Below are positions 44,841 to 52,399 of a stretch of DNA of 54,712 nucleotides, piece after piece; the stretch's first letter is position 1; every line of letters begins with the position of its first letter. Where the stretch lies: contig JAJYWQ010000025.1 of NCBI GenBank assembly GCA_021791415.1, positions 1 through 54,712 of the forward strand, given 5' to 3'. A program made the translations under genes and the position numbers. The notes below the pieces were generated by a model. That model did no database searches and was not told where the DNA came from. It saw only the letters and a list, made by a program, of their open reading frames with translations. The stretch comes from a bacterium (lineage in GTDB: Bacteria; Chloroflexota; Dormibacteria; Aeolococcales; Bog-877).

Positions 44841-45620
44841 ATGACCGGACCCAGCTGGGGTCCCTCCCTGCGGGCGGTCACCAGCGGCTCGCCTCTAGTG
44901 CACTGTCTCACCAACATCGTGGTGGCGGGATTCACGGCCAACGTCCTGCTGGCCCTGGGTGCATCCCCGGCGATGGTCGAGAACGCCGAGGAGGCCGGGC
45001 CCTTTGCCACGGTGGCCGGTGCGGTGCTGGTCAACCTGGGGACCCTGAGCGGCGAGCGCGAGGTGGCCATGCGTGCCGCGGCGGCAGCGGCGCGTGGCGC
45101 CTCGCGCCCCTGGGTCCTCGACCCCGTCGCAGTGGGCGCTCTCGAGCACCGGACCCTGCTGGCTCGCGAGTTGCTGAACCACCGGCCAGCGGTCATCCGG
45201 GGCAACGCGTCTGAGATCGCCAGCCTCGCCGGCGCCACCGGCGCCGCCGGCCGCGGAGTGGACTCCAACATGGACTCGGGAGCTGCGCTCGGAGCGGCCA
45301 TGGATCTGGCGAGGGAAAGCGGAGCGGTGGTGGCGGTGAGCGGCGCCGTCGACTACGTGACCGACGGCCGGCAGGTACTTGAGGTCCCCGGAGGGCACAT
45401 CCTGATGACCCGGGTCACCGGGGTGGGATGCGCACTGGGGGCGGTGATGGCCGCGCTGCTGGCGGTGGTTGCGGACCCGCTTCAGGCCGGCCGAGATGCC
45501 TCGGCCATCCTCAAGGAGGCGGGGGCCCGGGCGGCATCCCCCCCGGTGCCGGGGACGGGGACCTTCGCGGTCCGCCTCCTCGACTGCCTGGGCGACTTGG
45601 CCCTGGAGGCCGCTTCCTGA
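44841..45620 (+). CDS. thiM: Hydroxyethylthiazole kinase
   Basis: ThiM phosphorylates the thiazole moiety for thiamine salvage. The 259-residue protein has VHCLTNIVVAGFTANVLLALGASPAM (shown in part), LVNLGTLSGERE, RGNASEIASLAG and the anion hole/catalytic VTGVGCALGAVMAA with the catalytic cysteine. No TPP riboswitch was recognised upstream, and no thiE or thiD is adjacent, so it stands alone. Confidence 0.94.
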   Translation: MTGPSWGPSLRAVTSGSPLVHCLTNIVVAGFTANVLLALGASPAMVENAEEAGPFATVAGAVLVNLGTLSGEREVAMRAAAAAARGASRPWVLDPVAVGALEHRTLLARELLNHRPAVIRGNASEIASLAGATGAAGRGVDSNMDSGAALGAAMDLARESGAVVAVSGAVDYVTDGRQVLEVPGGHILMTRVTGVGCALGAVMAALLAVVADPLQAGRDASAILKEAGARAASPPVPGTGTFAVRLLDCLGDLALEAAS

Positions 45621-45755
45621 CCTGTCTTCCCACCGGGCTAGAGGTCGGCCGGATCTGGCTCTGAAGGGCTCCCCTGGCTGGGCAGGAGCTGGACGGGGCC
45701 CACTCTCGATGGGCCGTATGATGGTGCTGCAAGTCGTGGTTCTCCAAGGAGCGTA

Positions 45756-46244
45756 GTGTTCAGCTTTCCCAACCCGGTGAACGAGGTGGCCAGCCGTGTG
45801 GTGGCCTCGGGTGTGGTCTTGGTCGCTGCCCTCGCCCTCGGCCTGCAACTGCCCTGGGTCAGCGCCATCCTGGCGTACGGCTTTCTGGCTCGGGTCGCCA
45901 CCGGCCCAAAGCTCAGCCCCCTGGGCCAGCTGGCGACGCGGCTGGTCGCCCCGCGACTCACTTCCTCACCCAGGCTCGTCGCCGGGCCTCCCAAGCGCTT
46001 CGCCCAGGGGATCGGGGCCGTGCTCACGGTGGCGGCGACGGCCGCCTGGTTCGGCTTCCATTCGGCCCTCGTGGCGTATGCGCTGCTGGCCGTGCTCTTG
46101 GCCGCAGCCTTTCTGGAGGCCGCTCTCGCCTTCTGCCTGGGGTGCTGGCTGTTCTCCCGCCTGATGGCCCTGGGGGTGATCCCCGCCTCTGTGTGCGCCT
46201 CCTGCATGGACATAAGCCGCCGTCAGCGCCCGGTCGACGCCTAG
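45756..46244 (+). CDS. DUF4395 membrane protein
   Basis: A 162-residue protein with four hydrophobic helices starting FSFPNPVNEVASRVVAS, a typical DUF4395 opening. The helix pair containing FCLGCWLFSRLMALGVIPASVC has three cysteines near the membrane. DUF4395 has no assigned function; it often sits near thioredoxin-like or rhodanese genes, but none is adjacent here. GTG start preceded by AAGGAG. Confidence 0.85.
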   Translation: MFSFPNPVNEVASRVVASGVVLVAALALGLQLPWVSAILAYGFLARVATGPKLSPLGQLATRLVAPRLTSSPRLVAGPPKRFAQGIGAVLTVAATAAWFGFHSALVAYALLAVLLAAAFLEAALAFCLGCWLFSRLMALGVIPASVCASCMDISRRQRPVDA

Positions 46245-46769
46245 CCACGCCAGACCGCGCGTAGCGGGGTGACCTCGGCGCGGCAGACGCCGTCCACGGA
46301 CCCTTGCTGGTCCTAAGATCCCTGCCCATGCCCGAGGAGATCAATCTCCGCACCAGGAACCCGACCAGGGCCGTCCGGGTCACCGGTGGGGGCCACCGGG
46401 ATCCCAGGCACGCACTCGACCAGTGCACCACCGACGCCCCGACGACCGCCTCGAGCGCGATCGTCAGGGTAGACGGACAGGGGTGATGCTGCCATGCCTG
46501 GGTCGTCGTCCCCTGATCGCGGTGGATGATCTCAGCCCGCGGATGGACGCGCATCAGCCGCGTGGGCTCAGCACGCATGTCCACCCAGAGGCGACGGCCC
46601 ATGGCGCGCGGCGGGGCGATGGCGCGCCGTTCCCATGTCGGATGCGCACACGGCTGGAAGCCGGGCGAGACGACCCGTGGGCGTGCCCCGTGCTCGGGCC
46701 ACTTTCGTGATTCGGAATCGCGGGACGACCTGTCGACGGCACTCCCAATTTCGTTAGGAGGTCCAAACG
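46245..46769. other. Non-coding stretch before the accessory region
   Basis: About 525 bp with only short, low-complexity reading frames and no recognisable domain. At its right end TAGGAGG (46755-46761) is a strong Shine-Dalgarno sequence for the next gene, which starts with TTG. The stretch marks the change from dense metabolic genes to looser, island-like DNA. No repeats or RNA genes were seen. Confidence 0.6.
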
Positions 46770-47759
46770 TTGAACGACCTTGCTGCCTACCTGGACTCCC
46801 GAGGGCTTCCCGACCGCCTCAGTGGCGGGTCCCGGCGAGTGCCGATCGACACCGCATCGGGCCGCTACTTCGTCTGGACTAAGCGCGTTGGCAACAACCC
46901 CGCGCTCAAGGTCCTGCTCCTGCACGGGGGGCCGGGCTCGACGCACGAATATCTGGAGGCGTTCGACAGCTTCCTCCCAGCGGCGGGAATCGAGTACTAC
47001 TACTACGACCAGCTGGGCTCGGGGCACAGCGATCAACCCGACTCTCCCGAACTCTGGCAGTTGGCACGCTTCGTGGACGAGGTCGAGCAGGTGCGCCGGG
47101 CGCTGGGGCTCACGCCTCAGAACTTCGTCCTCTACGGGCAATCGTGGGGCGGTCTTCTGGCCATCGAGTACGCGCTCGCCCACCCCGGTCAGCTGCTCGG
47201 GCTGGTGATCTCCAACATGATGGCCAGCGCCCCGGCCTACACGGCCTACGCCGAGTCAGTTCTCGCCCCGGAGATGGACCGTGAGGTGCTGGCCGAGATC
47301 CGCGCCCTGGAGGCGGCTCACGATACCGACAACCCCCGCTACCTGGAGCTGCTGATGCCCCACCACTACGAGCGCCACGTGCTGCGAATGCCCGCCAGCG
47401 AATGGCCCGACCCAGTGCGGCGGGGCTTCAGCCACATCAATCCGGCGATCTACGTGCCGATGCAAGGTCCGAGCGAGCTGGGCATGAGCCGCGAAGCCAG
47501 CCTGGCGTTCTGGGACCGGGTCAGCGACCTGGGAAGAATCACCGTCCCCACGCTGGTGATGGGCGCGGAGCACGACACCATGGACTCGGAGCATCTGCGG
47601 GAGATGGCCCGACTTCTGCCCCAGGGGAGGTACCATCACTGCCCCAATGGAAGTCACCTGTCGCTTTACGACGATCAGGACGTCTATTTCGAAGGTCTAC
47701 TGGACTTCCTGGCCGGCCTGGAACGAGGCTCCCGCTCGGCTGGGGTCGCCGGAGCATGA
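46770..47759 (+). CDS. Proline iminopeptidase-like alpha/beta hydrolase
   Basis: A 329-residue peptidase S33 family hydrolase. The oxyanion motif LLLHGGPGSTHEYLEAF, the YYYDQLGSGHSDQP segment, the nucleophile in LYGQSWGGLLAIEYA (about residue 129), aspartate in GAEHDTMD and histidine in PNGSHLSLYDDQ give a complete triad. Family members cleave N-terminal proline or other residues. TTG start supported by a near-perfect Shine-Dalgarno sequence 8 bases upstream. Confidence 0.9.
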   Translation: MNDLAAYLDSRGLPDRLSGGSRRVPIDTASGRYFVWTKRVGNNPALKVLLLHGGPGSTHEYLEAFDSFLPAAGIEYYYYDQLGSGHSDQPDSPELWQLARFVDEVEQVRRALGLTPQNFVLYGQSWGGLLAIEYALAHPGQLLGLVISNMMASAPAYTAYAESVLAPEMDREVLAEIRALEAAHDTDNPRYLELLMPHHYERHVLRMPASEWPDPVRRGFSHINPAIYVPMQGPSELGMSREASLAFWDRVSDLGRITVPTLVMGAEHDTMDSEHLREMARLLPQGRYHHCPNGSHLSLYDDQDVYFEGLLDFLAGLERGSRSAGVAGA

Positions 47760-47846
47760 CCGACACTCGGGTGGCGAGAGCCTACAAGATGCTTGGGAAA
47801 GGTGTGGTGGCAAAAGTGTCCGGTGGGGCGAACTGCTGAGGGGCGG

Positions 47847-48446
47847 GTGATCCAGGCGGCATCGGGCAGGCGAGCTGCCCTCACAGTCGCCTTGGTAACC
47901 CTCACGTTCCTTGTGAGCTCGTGCGCGCGGATTGGGAGCGCGGTGGAGCACGCGCGCGCCACCGGCCAGGCGTCGCCGGTCCCGTGGCCGGGGCCCTGCA
48001 GGGGACTCGTTATGCCCCAGACGGCGGTGGTCCAGCGCGAGCCTGCCAGTGATGCGAGCGCCGCAGGATTCCCCCTTAAGAACCTGTCCCCCTTCCGGTA
48101 CAGCATCGCTGGCGCCGATGTCACACGGCAACTGTTGTTCTCAGCGTGCGGGGCCGTCCCCGCGACGTGCAACTTCATCTCGACGCTGCCGTCCACCGTA
48201 CTGAACGGCTACATCGTCACGTTCTTCTATGGTAAAGAGCGTGTAGCGACGCTGGTGGGCACCCCGTCTCTCCCCTGTGGCACGTTGTTCCTCATCAAGG
48301 GTGGGTCCGGACCAAGCCCCGCGGACGAAGGTGCCCCCTTCGGCGAGAGCTACCCGGGCTGGATCGACCTTCACGGCAATGCGCAGAGCTTCTTCGGTGA
48401 GCTGGCCTCTGCTCTGAGGGTGCCAATCTCGTCGCTGAGGTCATAG
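47847..48446 (+). CDS. Putative lipoprotein
   Basis: From the GTG at 47847 (GGGGCGG upstream) the 199-residue product has a basic start, a hydrophobic core (ALTVALVTLTFLVSS) and a lipobox VSSC, indicating a signal peptidase II site. The mature part has four more cysteines (PGPCRG, FSACGAVPATCN, SLPCGT) that may form disulfides. No family is recognised. It follows the peptidase by about 90 bp and borders the decayed toxin module. Confidence 0.62.
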   Translation: MIQAASGRRAALTVALVTLTFLVSSCARIGSAVEHARATGQASPVPWPGPCRGLVMPQTAVVQREPASDASAAGFPLKNLSPFRYSIAGADVTRQLLFSACGAVPATCNFISTLPSTVLNGYIVTFFYGKERVATLVGTPSLPCGTLFLIKGGSGPSPADEGAPFGESYPGWIDLHGNAQSFFGELASALRVPISSLRS

Positions 48447-48501
48447 GCGGTGAGGGGACCCGGTGTCGTAATCCAGACCCGCCCAACCGGGGTGGGGATG
48501 C

Positions 48502-48839
48502 TCAGCTGTCGTCGTCCACGCTCTGAAGTAGACGCCGTTCGGCGATCTCTACTTCGGGTAAGTCGTCGCCGACGTTGGCAGAGACGCCTGCACGAGAGGT
48601 GTCGAAGTAGCGGTGGGCGAGGTGGTCCCGCATGCCGGCGATCTGCGTCCATGGCAGGGCCGGCTCCGTGGCCAGCAGTCGCTCGGGGAGGGCCTTTACC
48701 GCCTCACCGATTTCGATCAGACGAACCCGCACAGGGTCGAAGACGGGCCCGTCACGGAGATCTCCGGATTCAGGGTCTGCGCGAATGGCCTCGACGGCGG
48801 CAATAACGTCCTCCAGACATTGACATTCCCGCGGCTCAG
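48502..48839 (-). pseudogene. Decayed HepT-like toxin, copy 1
   Basis: A close relative of the intact HepT at 50503-50841, ending in DDDS instead of DDDN. The HEPN motif MRDHLAHRYFDTS is kept. Relative to copy 2 one base is missing just after the expected start (CTGAGCCGC-GGGAAT), so the natural start is out of frame. An alternative start inside the neighbouring antitoxin remnant would give a product of up to 136 residues, so residual expression cannot be excluded. Confidence 0.7.
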
Positions 48840-49030
48840 ACTGCCACTGCCTCAGCCAGTACCTCGACAGCCAACTGCGCATTGAGGTCTCCGGCGGATA
48901 CCAGATCCACACGTGTCCCGAGCAGCCGCGCAGGTTCCGCCTGGGAACGCCCCAGAGTCAGCAGGCGCACTCCCGCAGGTACGTCTACTGGTAGGTCAGC
49001 GCTGCCTGCAGACCTGGAAAGAGAACAAGG
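48836..49030 (-). pseudogene. Remnant of the MNT antitoxin gene, copy 1
   Basis: On the minus strand a frame ending at 48836 reads DLPVDVPAGVRLLTLGRSQ, then AGDLNAQLAVEVLAEAVAV, matching the C-terminus of the intact antitoxin at 50838-51347. The catalytic GSxARGxxxxxSDxD motif is replaced by unrelated residues, and the XRE N-terminus is gone. The remnant fades out near 49030; 49031-49318 holds nothing recognisable. Confidence 0.7.
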
Positions 49031-49318
49031 CTCGTCGGCGAGCCCGCCAGGTCACGGCACGGTCAAGTCCGAGAAACCTCAGACTGGCACACTGGGCAGC
49101 AGGAGCCCAGAAGTGGTCGCATACTCTGCTCGGCTCCCCACCTATCCAAGGCGTGCCCCCACTAGACCGACGCGGCGTAGGCTCGCTTCCGCAACATCAG
49201 CGGCCGCCCTTCGAGGAACAGGGTGGACCTGAACCGCAACCGCGCGCACCTACACCCCAGGGACTCCCCCTCCCGCATGCAAATGGCCGGAGCCGGCTGA
49301 GCTCCGGGCCTCAAGTGG

Positions 49319-49699
49319 TCAGAGAGGCTGCAGCCGGGTGCGCAGGAGGCAGAATTCATTGCCTTCTGGGTCGGCCAGGACGTGCCAACTCTCGGTACCG
49401 GACTGGCCAACATCGGCGGGCCTGGCACCGAGAGCGAGCAGCCGCTCCAGCTCGGCGTCTTGGTCGCGGTCAGTGGCGTTGACGTCGATATGCAGACGGA
49501 GCTTCCCGGTCCGCGGATCGCTGCTGGGGACGAAGACGAGGGTGGGCTGTGGGCCGCCGAAGCCGGCGTCGGGGGGCCCGATTTCGATGGCTCCTTCGTC
49601 CCGGCCGAGTTCGACGTAGCCAAGAGCCTCGCCCCAGAATGCGGCGAGTCGGTCTGGGTCGGCGGCGTCGATGACCAGCTCACTGATGCGGCATGCCAT
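49319..49699 (-). CDS. VOC/glyoxalase superfamily protein
   Basis: A 126-residue protein from the ATG at 49699, starting ACRISELVIDAADPDRLAAF and ending VLADPEGNEFCLL. Both are hallmarks of glyoxalase/bleomycin-resistance-like domains. WGEALGY and LRLHIDVNATDRD complete the repeated beta-alpha-beta units. Metal ligands are partly present (His in LHIDV, Glu in GNEF). Specific function unknown. It lies between the two toxin-antitoxin copies. Confidence 0.85.
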   Translation of the reverse strand: MACRISELVIDAADPDRLAAFWGEALGYVELGRDEGAIEIGPPDAGFGGPQPTLVFVPSSDPRTGKLRLHIDVNATDRDQDAELERLLALGARPADVGQSGTESWHVLADPEGNEFCLLRTRLQPL

Positions 49700-50401
49700 G
49701 CCCCGGAGTGTACCGAGATGACCCGAGAGTCGGTCGCCGGCAGCGTCCGGCAGGGCGACGCGATACGCGATCGCAGTTGGCTCGGTGGCACCGCTCCTGC
49801 CAAGAATTCTGGGTCTCCGGGGATGAGTCGCGTGTACGTGCGAATTGGAAACCAGAAGCGGATCCGCGGTCGGCCCGTCGCACTGAGGGTGGTGCTCACC
49901 CATGGGCCAAAGCCAGCATCTCCATCAGCGCCACCTGGCCGACGCTTCAGGTCTACCTTGCCGGACCGATCACCGCGACCCAGCACTCCCCGGACCGCCA
50001 CTTGGCGCCCAGCCTCGGCGCCGTCCAGACCGAAGTCGGACAACGGTCCACTCCGGCAAGGGCCATTGGCCATTCAGGAGCGACTCCAGGGCGGCGGCTC
50101 GGATAGCCCCGCGCTGCCGCCCAACGGCCCTTCTACTCCAGGGCCGCCCTTCCCCTGCCTCGCGGGCGGGGCGGGCGGCCCACTGATCGCGAGGCGCCTG
50201 GCTGCAGCTACGCGACTGGACCGCGGTAGTCATGTCCCACGCCCTCAGGAGCCGGGCTGCGGAGTAAACGCTGGCCCGCTGCCACTCCGTCCCTGGCGGG
50301 CGGAGCAAGAGGCTGGATCCCCTTGCCGTCAATGAAGCCTTCGAGCCCAGACGACCGACCCCAAATGTCGGACTCGGGGGGCCGGTTGATCTCGAGTCCG
50401 C
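49700..50401. other. Non-coding island stretch
   Basis: Seven hundred bases without a supported gene. The right part (from about 50300) resembles the DNA left of the tRNA-Cys remnant near 51425-51520, sharing a CTGGATCCC-x-TTGCCGTCA block and TTGATCTCGA, so it is part of a duplicated integration flank. Long frames here have biased, low-complexity composition. Confidence 0.55.
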
Positions 50402-50446
50402 CGGAGGCGAGTCCAAGCTTCGAACCCGGAATCGCGGTTTCAGAGG
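50402..50446 (-). repeat. Degenerate tRNA-Cys 3' end, copy A (att-like)
   Basis: Over 50401-50440, 33 of 40 bases match 51521-51560 without gaps, 1,120 bp away. The conserved parts are AACCGCGAT, the T-loop CCGGGTTCG and the acceptor end TCGCCTCC. The T-stem partner is mutated. This looks like an older attachment-site remnant of the same tRNA gene. Confidence 0.6.
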
Positions 50447-50502
50447 CCGGCCGAGATGCATCCGTGTCGTGACCCGTACCTGACCCACCGGGACGGGGCT
50501 GC

Positions 50503-50841
50503 TCAGTTGTCGTCGTCAACCGCCTGAAGCATGTGCCTTACAGCGGCCTCGAGCTCGGGTAAGTCGTCGCTGACGGTGGCAGCGACGACGGCATGAGAGG
50601 TGTCGAAGTAGCGGTGGGCGAGGTGGTCCCGCATGCCGGCGATCTGCGCCCATGGCAGGGCCGGCTCCGTGGCTAGCAGCCGCTCGGGGAGGGCCTTGAC
50701 CGCCTCACCGATTTCGATCAGACGAACCCGCACAGCATCGAAGACGACCCCGTCATGGAGATCGCCGGATTCAAGATGAGCCCGAATAGCATCGATGGCG
50801 GCAATAACGTCTTCCAGACGTTGACGTTCCCGGCGGCTCAG
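50503..50841 (-). CDS. hepT: HepT-like HEPN ribonuclease toxin
   Basis: A DUF86/HepT protein of 112 residues if it starts at CTG 50841, which overlaps the antitoxin stop as CTGA. The natural N-terminus SRRERQRLEDVIAAIDAIRA matches the family, but no ATG, GTG or TTG occurs there; a GTG at 50733 would lose the first helix. The HEPN catalytic motif is RDHLAHRYFDT. HepT toxins are RNases neutralised by MNT partners that AMPylate a tyrosine in the RxxxxHxY motif, which is present here. Confidence 0.85.
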   Translation of the reverse strand: MSRRERQRLEDVIAAIDAIRAHLESGDLHDGVVFDAVRVRLIEIGEAVKALPERLLATEPALPWAQIAGMRDHLAHRYFDTSHAVVAATVSDDLPELEAAVRHMLQAVDDDN

Positions 50842-51347
50842 ATCGGCACCGCCTCAGCCAGTACTTCGAAAGCCAACTGCGGCTTGAGGTCTCCGGCGGG
50901 TACCAGATCCACAGGTGCCCCGAGCAGGCGCTCAAGTTCCGCCTGGCATCGCCCCAGGGTCAGCAGGCCCACTCCCGCAGGTACGTCCACGAGCAGGTCC
51001 ACATCACTCTCAGATCCCTCCTCGCCCCGAGCGACGCTGCCGAACACCCGGGCGTTGCCCAGCCCATAGCGGGCCAACACCTTCCGCATCTCGCCACGAT
51101 GACGGCGGATTCGCTGACCGAGGAAGCCGCTCGCTGGATCGGGCCCGGACCTCCCGGCGAGCCGGATGTCCAGCTCAGATCCGGTGGCGTTTACCAAGCG
51201 AATCAGCATCGGAACCGACGGCTGGCGGGCACCGGACTCATAGGCGCTCACCACACTCTGAGCCACCCCAGACCGGCGACCCAGCTCCACTTGGGACAGT
51301 CCGGCCCTGCGGCGTGCCTCCCGCAACAGCTCGGCCGCAGTACCCAT
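50838..51347 (-). CDS. MNT-type antitoxin with N-terminal XRE helix-turn-helix
   Basis: A 169-residue fusion. Residues 5-60 form an XRE HTH (LSQVELGRRSGVAQSVVSAYESG), and residues 90-169 a minimal nucleotidyltransferase with GSVARGEEGSESDVDLLVD. Such proteins neutralise HepT by AMPylation and can autoregulate through the HTH. It precedes hepT on the same strand with a CTGA overlap. The catalytic Gly-Ser and Asp-x-Asp residues are intact, so this module looks functional. Confidence 0.9.
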   Translation of the reverse strand: MGTAAELLREARRRAGLSQVELGRRSGVAQSVVSAYESGARQPSVPMLIRLVNATGSELDIRLAGRSGPDPASGFLGQRIRRHRGEMRKVLARYGLGNARVFGSVARGEEGSESDVDLLVDVPAGVGLLTLGRCQAELERLLGAPVDLVPAGDLKPQLAFEVLAEAVPI

Positions 51348-51521
51348 GGCGCGAGATTATAGCGGATCGTAGATGATCGGAACCAGACCGAGAAACGAGC
51401 TGCTCATGCTGGGTGTTGGCGGCTCCGCGCGCCTGGATCCCGTTGCCGTCACGGGTGCCGTCAGGCTCGCCGAGCCGATTCCCAGAAGCACTGTTTGCGG
51501 CCCATTTTGATCTCGATCTGC

Positions 51522-51566
51522 TGGAGGCGACTCCGGGAATCGAACCCGGGATCGCGGTTTTGCAGG
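51522..51566 (-). repeat. tRNA-Cys 3' half, attachment-site remnant (copy B)
   Basis: On the minus strand the sequence from GCA through AAACCGC, then T-arm CCGGGTTCGATTCCCGG, acceptor AGTCGCC, discriminator T and CCA is a good 3' half of tRNA-Cys(GCA), for which U73 is characteristic. Upstream of the anticodon no D-arm or acceptor 5' strand follows, so the gene is not complete. This is what integration into the tRNA 3' end leaves at one element boundary. Confidence 0.75.
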
Positions 51567-51670
51567 TCCCCCGGATCCGTCCGGGAGTGTCCGCCAAGGT
51601 CCGCCCTGAGATCAAGAACGGGACTCGCCGACCGCTGACGTGCACCTGTGGCCGCAGAGGTCCGCCCGGG

Positions 51671-51691
51671 TTGGGGTCAAAATTGGGGTCA
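51671..51691 (+). repeat. Direct repeats TTGGGGTCA
   Basis: TTGGGGTCA occurs at 51671-51679 and 51683-51691, 12 bp apart, about 100 bp from the tRNA-Cys remnant. Short direct repeats near an attachment site can be arm-type integrase binding sites; that role is inferred from position only. The rest of 51348-51823 shows no gene. Confidence 0.4.
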
Positions 51692-51823
51692 GGCTGGGCA
51701 GGCCGCCCCGCGCCAGAGGTCCCCAACACCGACGCGTAGCCACCCACCCTCCAGGTCGCCCCGTCCGGCCTCAGCGCCCCATCAGGATCCGCGCCTGTAC
51801 GCTTGTCGGCCCCTCCGACGTTG

Positions 51824-52399
51824 ATGGCACAGATGGATGATCTGAGACCGGTGGAGGAGCAAGACCATGCCTCGTCACGGAGCGTCAACCGGGAAGAGGT
51901 GCCACCGGTCCCCTTCGAAGACATCTACCAGCAGCACAACCAGGGCATCTACCGATACTGCCTCGCCAGGCTGGCTGATCCGGCGGCCGCGGAGGACGCC
52001 ACGGCCAACACCTTCATGAAGGCCTTCTCCGCCTACTCACGAGTTGCGCCTCAGTCCGAAGGCGTCCGGCTCTGGCTGTTTCGGATCGCCACGAACGTGG
52101 TCAAGGACCACCACCGCCGTCAGTGGCGGCGCAGGCGCCTCCTCACAGCCTTGGCCGTGGCCGTGCGTGTGGTGCCAGATCCCGAAGCCCAGGCGCTGCT
52201 CAGCGTCGAGCTCCAGAGAGTCCTCGACGCCTTGGCCGACCTTCCTCCTCGGGAGCGCCAGCTGGTCGGACTTCGGGCTGGCGCCGGACTTCCGTTTTCC
52301 GAGATCGCAGCGCTTATGAACATGAACGAGAACTCAGCTCGAGTCGCCACTCAACGAGCGCTCCAACGACTGCGCACGGCCGTGGGGGCAAACAGATGA
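51824..52399 (+). CDS. ECF-type RNA polymerase sigma factor
   Basis: About 191 residues. Region 2 is FEDIYQQHNQGIYRYCLARL, then DATANTFMKAFSAY and VRLWLFRIATNVVKDHHRR. Region 4 is LPPRERQLVGLRAGAGLPFSEIAALMNMNENSARVATQRALQRL. The start is uncertain: ATG 51824, ATG 51833 or TTG 51803. Its stop overlaps the start of the next gene as ATGA, the common arrangement of ECF factors with their regulator. Confidence 0.88.
   Translation: MAQMDDLRPVEEQDHASSRSVNREEVPPVPFEDIYQQHNQGIYRYCLARLADPAAAEDATANTFMKAFSAYSRVAPQSEGVRLWLFRIATNVVKDHHRRQWRRRRLLTALAVAVRVVPDPEAQALLSVELQRVLDALADLPPRERQLVGLRAGAGLPFSEIAALMNMNENSARVATQRALQRLRTAVGANR

Noticed and set aside
46304-46486. A 60-codon frame in the 46.3 kb gap
   Set aside because: No ribosome binding site, no domain and an overlapping opposite frame of equal length.
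49970-50488. A 172-codon minus-strand frame between the VOC gene and hepT
   Set aside because: Composition is Arg/Ser/Pro-biased, it crosses the tRNA-Cys remnant and it has no recognisable fold.
51522-51566. A complete tRNA-Cys gene
   Set aside because: Only the anticodon-to-CCA half is present; no D-arm or matching 5' acceptor strand lies upstream on the minus strand.
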